Part shown: piece by piece, positions 58,701 through 64,000 of the stretch
Layout of the letters: every line of letters starts with the position of its first letter
How positions within the stretch are numbered: the stretch's first letter is position 1
Origin: Phalacrocorax aristotelis
Lineage: Eukaryota > Chordata > Aves > Suliformes > Phalacrocoracidae
DNA length: 64,000 nt
Direction: 5' to 3'
Assembly: GCF_949628215.1 (NCBI RefSeq)
Contig: NC_134280.1
Location: forward strand, 62,001-126,000
Made by a program: the position numbers and the translations under genes
Notes under the pieces: model-generated
The model's input: the letters and a program-made list of their open reading frames with translations, nothing else
What the model was told of the DNA's origin: nothing
Database searches by the model: none

Positions 58701-61700
58701 TAGATTCGCCACCTTTTTCACAAAGTGAAGGCTTTGAAAAAAATTTTTTTTTTAAATTTGCCATGCTTACAAAGCAACAGTAATAAAAATTACCTTTGGA
58801 CTGAGATGCATGAGTAAAATAATTCTGTCCAAAACGCCAGCATTCTGAGAGCAGAAATCGTTAATGAAACTACCTCTCCAGTCTCAAATCGCTGTTGTGT
58901 CATTTTAGCCATGGAAATACACACCAGATTACAAGGAGATATTTTAAACAAGTCTTCGTATGTTTGTTACTTCATTGACCATAAATCAGTTGCCCTGTTT
59001 GAAAGCAACTGAAGTCAAACTACAGAGCCAGATTATGTGGCAATTTCTTGTATGTACAAAATGAAGAAGGATGACAAGTTTCTACTTCTTGTACTGTAGC
59101 AATGTACACACTAGAAAGGCACAGGAGGAATTTATCAATTCAGAGGCAAGAAGTAGGCTATAAGTAATGATTTTTTTACAGGTTAAAACTAAGCTGGAAC
59201 AAGAGCAGACATTAAAGTAGATTCTTTATAAGATGGTGTTTAGGCCATGCATGAGACCTTGTTTACACAACAGTTTATTCTGGAATAAGTAGTCCCGATT
59301 TGGCATGCCAGTTTATGTGTGTTACAAATGATTTTCTCATTTTTCGTATGTGGCATATTGGAATACATATCTGCTGACTTTGCTTGACCAGTTCAGCTAC
59401 TCAGATCAAGCACCTATGTTTTGTGAAGGCCTTTGATCAAATTTATGTCAGCTGCAGTTGTGAATACTCTATACTTTCAGAAAACACATGGTCAAACTGT
59501 GTATTTAGGTAATGAAGATTAATTACTGACCAGGTCTGAAAATTCAGTTTAAGAAAAAACATTTCATGTCAGAGGTAGAGATAGAAAGCCTCTCCCGTGT
59601 GGTGTCCAGTTTCCTTAGCTTAAAGACCAACAACTCAATATTTTATTAATTCTGTGCTCCAACTTCTGCAACAAATGAGTCAGAAACTCAACAGACAACT
59701 GCCTCCTTTGTGTATAGCCCTGATACCCCACCAAACCACACTAGAATAATAAGCTCCTGAGCACAAGGAGGCCAAACTGATGTCACACATGCAGCTTTAG
59801 TTCTGTTTGTTCTTAAGTCAGAGAGCTTGTCTTTGCAGTCTTGACAATATTTTTTTATATAACAGCAAAATATAAGGTCAATGAAGAGGTGCAGAATTCT
59901 TTCTATAATGTAAATTTTTGGTCCTTAGGCCTGCTCAGCTCATAGATGATTGACATTTAAAACTGTCAACCTTGTAGTCCCTGACTACAGATTTAGGAAG
60001 CTAAATCTGAGATCTTTGTCTATTCAGTTTACTGAAAAATTTAAACCAATGGAATAGGAATCAAAGTTGTCAGTTCTCACTGCTCCCCTCCAAAAGTCTG
60101 TCTTCTTTCTTCTTTTACAGCTGCCACCCAGGATTTAGGAATCCAGACACTTTTTCCTTGGCCATCCAAATCTCTATTGCACTGGAGTGTTATTACAGAC
60201 ATACACATCAGTATACAGTTGTCTTTTGTGATGAAGTTCTTGTGCTTATGAGAAACACCAGTACTGTCCTCTGGTGTAGATTTTCAAGCATACATGAAAG
60301 AGGTGTATTTGGAATTTTGACTTTCTTAGTTAAAAAAACAAAAGAAACCAAACCAAAACAAAAACTCAGAAGATGATGGACAGTTGCACTTATTGTGCAT
60401 ACATCTTAATATATAAATATATAAATGAGACTACAGAATGTGAAGCCAGCTTAACTGCACTTAGAATAGATCAGGTTGAAAGGGATCTCATGAACACCAT
60501 TTGTAGTCCATGCAAATTAAGAACACAGGGGCAGGTGTGGAAGAGATCATTTTCAGGGCTGACTGCATCAAGCCAGCCCTTCAAAACCTAAGTTGTTGTT
60601 AGTGGGCTAGTCATGCTGTGCTTTCAACCTAGCCTTAGTTGAAATCCAACTAGTGTCTGGACTTAAGAGCAAAAAGCTTCATTTCTCAACTTCTTCAATT
60701 GTGTATGAAGATTAGGCTTGTTATACCAAGGAACCTGCCCCCCCATTTATTTTGTTTCCATATACTTCAGTGCACATAGAAGACAGCAAAGAAATCTATA
60801 AACACTGATGACTGCAAGAGAGGATATCAAGGTAAGTCTCGGACAACTTAAGAGGTAACTTAATAGCTAATAGCAAATACCTGCTGGTGTGCTTATAGAA
60901 CTCAGACTTTTATGAAAGGACATAGTATCCATCAATACGATTAATATTAGGCAGCAAAAGTAGGGCAAAGAAATAAACTCAGATTACTTTTGTCAATTCA
61001 TTTGACTTGAAACAAACTGGTGTAAGTAGGATGGCTCAGAGAACTGAACTAACATATTTGACATCAGGGAAACAAATAGCTCCTATTTTTATTTGAACTC
61101 TTCAGTAGAGTGAGTGGAAAAATATTAGCAAAAACCAATGCATAGCTCAAGGTCTTAGAGCAGAAGCTTACCCTTTGTACTCTGAAAGATGGAAAATTAA
61201 TGCTTGGTAAGAACAGGTTCAGAGATTCAGTGTTTCCTTAGTAAACATGTTTTCTTAATAAATGCCCCATGGAGGAAAAGACAGACTATTGAGGACTTGC
61301 TTAGTTTCAGGAATAACTACAGGAATTCTTTACTACCAGTTTCCTTGCCAGCACCTAGATCTCTTGACAGTAGCAGTATAATGATACTATGAAGGTTAGC
61401 TATTAAGGTTGTCTGAGACTTACCTGATCTCAGATTTCTTGGCTGTCTTCTATGTGCAATGAAGTATATGGAATGAAATCATTTGAGGTTAGCCTGCAAT
61501 GGGAAAATTGGCTGTTGTTCACAGTCAGTCCTTACTCTTAAACAATGTTCAACACTGGACAAACTTGTTTAACTGCCTCTACGACCAACACTGATTTTTG
61601 ACAGCAGATAATATGTCTAATACAAATCAAGCCTTTTTTATAATTATTTGTTATAGGAATTTTTCATTCAGTTTCCACATTGGTATCTCAGAGGAAGAAT

Positions 61701-62769
61701 TATTCCTCTCTTTCTGTATGTATTGAGAGAAAAAGATCCAAAACTGGCTTGGTTTTTTTTCTCCTGTAAAATTTAAGACTTGCACTCATGATTAGTCCGG
61801 AGGCATTATTATTACCTTTACATTGACTGTGTTTATATTGACTATGTTAAAGCTCAGTGTTCCTGGCTTCATAGTTCAGACTGCATCTATGCCCAAATAC
61901 ACGCTCTTTCAAGGTGAAATGTATATATTTGCCCCAAAATGTTAAGAAATGTTTCCCTAGCCTCTTTTTCAGATACCATTAATAGGAGATCGAGAAGAGT
62001 TTCTGCCATTACCTTCAATACTTTTACTGTAGTGTTCCATGCTAGTGCCATGCCCAGGAGTGAAAAAAGATTAATAAATATGCCTAGTCTAGCTTTTCCA
62101 TAGTCTTTTTATGAAAGACATAACCTTTCAAGAAGCAAGTACACCCACTCACCTGTATGTGTAACTGGTTTGAGAAATGGAAGAAAACAACTGAGTCTTT
62201 TGTTCCACCCAAACTGTGTGTTGATGGCTACTCCTGTACCCCATTGTCTGCCTTGATTCCATGTGTGCAAATATGCTCTTACCTGCTCTAAACATTCACA
62301 TATTTTACATTAAACATTTCAGTTGCTTTTGCCTAACAGTTTTTATGTACATAAATTGACTAATTCAGAAGCACTGCCCTATTTGACACCTGCACACATT
62401 TTAAACAAAGAAGCACAAACTGCATTTCACTGTATTTAGAAGAATCCTTGCCAATAAGTGAGGCAGGTGAGAAAATCTAATTGTGCAATAAAACACTGCA
62501 GTTGAGCATGAGCTCACCTCCAGTCCATCTTATAATAGCAAAGTCCAGCTTCAAGCAGAGAGAGTTTAATTACCAAGGTGGGACCCGGACCCAAGTGTTT
62601 TCAGGCACTCAGAGGCTGGTCTGGTAGCGGGAATGCAAACTGCAGGAGAGCAAAAGTCAGTTGAGTCCAGAGCTGTCCGTCAGTTTTGTGACAGACCATA
62701 CAAGGAGGAGACAAGGCCGCACCGCCCCCCGCCCCCAGGCAGCTGACCTGGCTGCCCGACTCTAAGTTT

Positions 62770-62778
62770 GGCCAATCA
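62770..62778 (+). promoter_or_regulatory. CCAAT box (NF-Y type) 1
   Basis: GGCCAATCA, a consensus NF-Y site, about 120 bp upstream of the tandem array. Confidence 0.7.
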
Positions 62779-62796
62779 CCGTGAACGTTAATGGGT

Positions 62797-62805
62797 GGCC
62801 AATCA
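62797..62805 (+). promoter_or_regulatory. CCAAT box (NF-Y type) 2
   Basis: A second GGCCAATCA, 27 bp after the first and in the same direction. Paired NF-Y sites at about this spacing are common in TATA-less promoters. Confidence 0.7.
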
Positions 62806-62888
62806 GCATGCAGGCCGCGCTACCCGCCAGCCCTCTGCCTCGGCAGGGTTCTGTACGGCGCGTGGCGGGGAGTGAGCTTCGAGTGTGT

Positions 62889-63036
62889 GAGGGGCGAGGG
62901 TGAGGGGCGAGGGTGAGGGGCGAGGGTGAGGGGCGAGGGTGAGGGGCGAGGGTGAGGGGCGAGGGTGAGGGGCGAGGGTGAGGGGCGAGGGCGAGGGTGA
63001 GGGGCGAGGGCGAGGGTGAGGGGCGAGGGCGAGGGT
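62889..63036 (+). repeat. G-rich minisatellite: 7 x 13 bp then 3 x 19 bp
   Basis: Seven perfect copies of GAGGGGCGAGGGT (62889-62979), then three perfect copies of a 19-mer in which GAGGGC is inserted into the same unit (62980-63036). Each unit carries a G4 and at least one G3 run on the plus strand. Confidence 0.97.
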
Positions 63037-63043
63037 GAGGGGC

Positions 63044-63246
63044 GAGGGCCGCCGCGCGAGGGCCGCCGCGCGAGGGCCGCCGCGCGAGGGCCGCCGCGCG
63101 AGGGCCGCCGCGCGAGGGCCGCCGCGCGAGGGCCGCCGCGCGAGGGCCGCCGCGCGAGGGCCGCCGCGCGAGGGCCGCCGCGCGAGGGCCGCCGCGCGAG
63201 GGCCGCCGCGCGAGGGCCGCCGCGCGAGGGCCGCCGCGCGAGGGCC
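63044..63246 (+). repeat. CpG-rich minisatellite: 14 x 14 bp
   Basis: Fourteen perfect copies of GAGGGCCGCCGCGC (63044-63239) plus a partial copy, joined to the preceding array by GAGGGGC. The open frames across it on both strands simply translate the repeat. Confidence 0.97.
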
Positions 63247-63350
63247 TGCCCTACTGGGCCTTCCCTATCGGTTGTAGTACAGAGCCCCACCGAGGGAGCG
63301 GAGTGGCGGGGCAGAGCTGCTGCAGGATGATCGGTGCAGCGAGGTTTCCT

Positions 63351-64000
63351 TAGGTCGCTGACTAGATGAAACTTGCGTCGTTTTATGTGAGCTTAGAGTG
63401 GGCCTTGTTTGGATACGCATGAGTGTAAGGGAAGAGGTGGATAACTGGGAGACAGTCTTGGGGCTTCGGGGATAATGAAGGTGCTCAGGTGCTCCTTGGC
63501 TTGACACTTCATGTGTGCCGGTGTAGGACTGTGAAAACTCAGGTCGGCTTCAGTTTGTGTGCTGTCTTCAACAGCTAGAAATCGAAAACATGACTGAATG
63601 CGGACCAAAGGCCATTAATATGCTAAAATCTGAGAAAAGGTGCGGGGTCTAGCAATTAGCTCCATAGGTATTCCACTATCTTTTTTTTTTTTAATAGGTT
63701 TTTAAAGTCTTTACTAAACTGCTGAAGTACTACAGGAAAGAGATTGAATTTAGTATATATAGTTTATTAAAAATGCTGGGGAAAGCATCGAGGTTATATT
63801 TAACTCTTGCATTTTATGAATGTATGCAGTCTTTTATCTGTCATGCAGCTGTATTTATATTTGCTGACTATGATTTAATGTTGAAATTCAAGACTAGACA
63901 CTTGGAAAGTTTTTTTTTTAGTATTTCTCTGTTTATGTTAAAAAATAATGACATGAGAAGCATCAAAGGAATCCTTACTGATTTCCTTGATCAAAATGTG
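63351..64000. other. Sequence downstream of the second CpG island, no exon identified
   Basis: Returns to AT-rich composition by about 63650. If the island drives a rightward gene this would be first-exon remainder and intron 1, but I could not identify a convincing donor or coding frame. Confidence 0.4.

Larger units (their letters stand above)
45707..62690. other. Long intergenic desert, no gene recognised
   Basis: About 17 kb of AT-rich sequence with no credible coding exon, RNA gene or identifiable mobile element. It contains homopolymers C19 (54167-54185) and A18 (55725-55742). Short open frames (for example 106 codons at 57953-58273) have no recognisable motifs. It may hold distal regulatory elements or old unrecognised repeats. 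Confidence 0.5.
62690..63350 (+). promoter_or_regulatory. Second CpG island, probable promoter (candidate BAZ2B)
   Basis: Abrupt GC- and CpG-rich block in AT-rich surroundings, with two GGCCAATCA boxes and a GC box-like GCCCCC stretch upstream of a GC minisatellite. In vertebrates BAZ2B lies head to head with MARCHF7, so a rightward promoter here would fit BAZ2B. No coding exon follows before the window ends, so the assignment rests on synteny alone. Confidence 0.6.

Noticed and set aside
62889..63246. Array considered as a CRISPR-like repeat
   Set aside because: Units are contiguous with no spacers, and the genome is eukaryotic; it is a minisatellite.
62820..63290. 156-codon minus and 104-codon plus open frames with Arg/Ala/Gly/Pro repeats
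   Set aside because: Direct translation of 13-, 19- and 14-bp tandem units at a promoter; no evidence of translation.

Overview
The window is vertebrate nuclear DNA, almost certainly from a bird. It has one gene spread over eleven small exons with long AT-rich introns, two isolated CpG islands, many 5'-truncated CR1 retrotransposon tails, and solo LTRs of types common in avian genomes. There are no operons, no prokaryotic-style gene density and no CRISPR array.

The one gene that can be read confidently is MARCHF7 (MARCH7, axotrophin), a RING-CH E3 ubiquitin ligase on the minus strand. Ten coding exons with consensus splice sites and matching phases run from the ATG at 26502 to the stop at 5965-5967. 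Joined, they give 734 codons plus the stop. A probable non-coding first exon lies in a CpG island at about 32.1-33.0 kb. The 3' UTR probably runs to about 4.86 kb. Exon 3 (21643-21801) is an in-frame 53-codon exon that is not in the mammalian protein as I recall it.

Layout: 1-4.8 kb is intergenic, with CR1 tails and a decayed ~30-bp minisatellite. 4.8-32.8 kb is MARCHF7, whose introns hold a CR1 nested inside another CR1 (15.1-16.5 kb), a 5-bp-TSD solo LTR (26.8-27.4 kb) and a polypurine minisatellite (7.34-7.61 kb). 33-62.6 kb is a gene desert with CR1 fragments, a second copy of the same solo LTR family (39.5-40.05 kb), a broken CR1 reverse-transcriptase frame (43.3-44.5 kb), a 1.15-kb solo LTR of another family (44.56-45.7 kb) and a possible decayed coding relic (~41.0-41.3 kb).

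62.7-63.35 kb is a second CpG island with twin CCAAT boxes and a very regular GC minisatellite. From the conserved vertebrate order BAZ2B-MARCHF7-CD302-LY75, with the first two head to head, this island is most simply the BAZ2B promoter firing to the right. No BAZ2B coding exon lies in the window, so that is inference.

No undescribed multi-gene system was found. The most interesting observations are the (GGGGCC)6 tract just inside MARCHF7 intron 1, the extra exon, the array at the second island, and the LTR arrangements.
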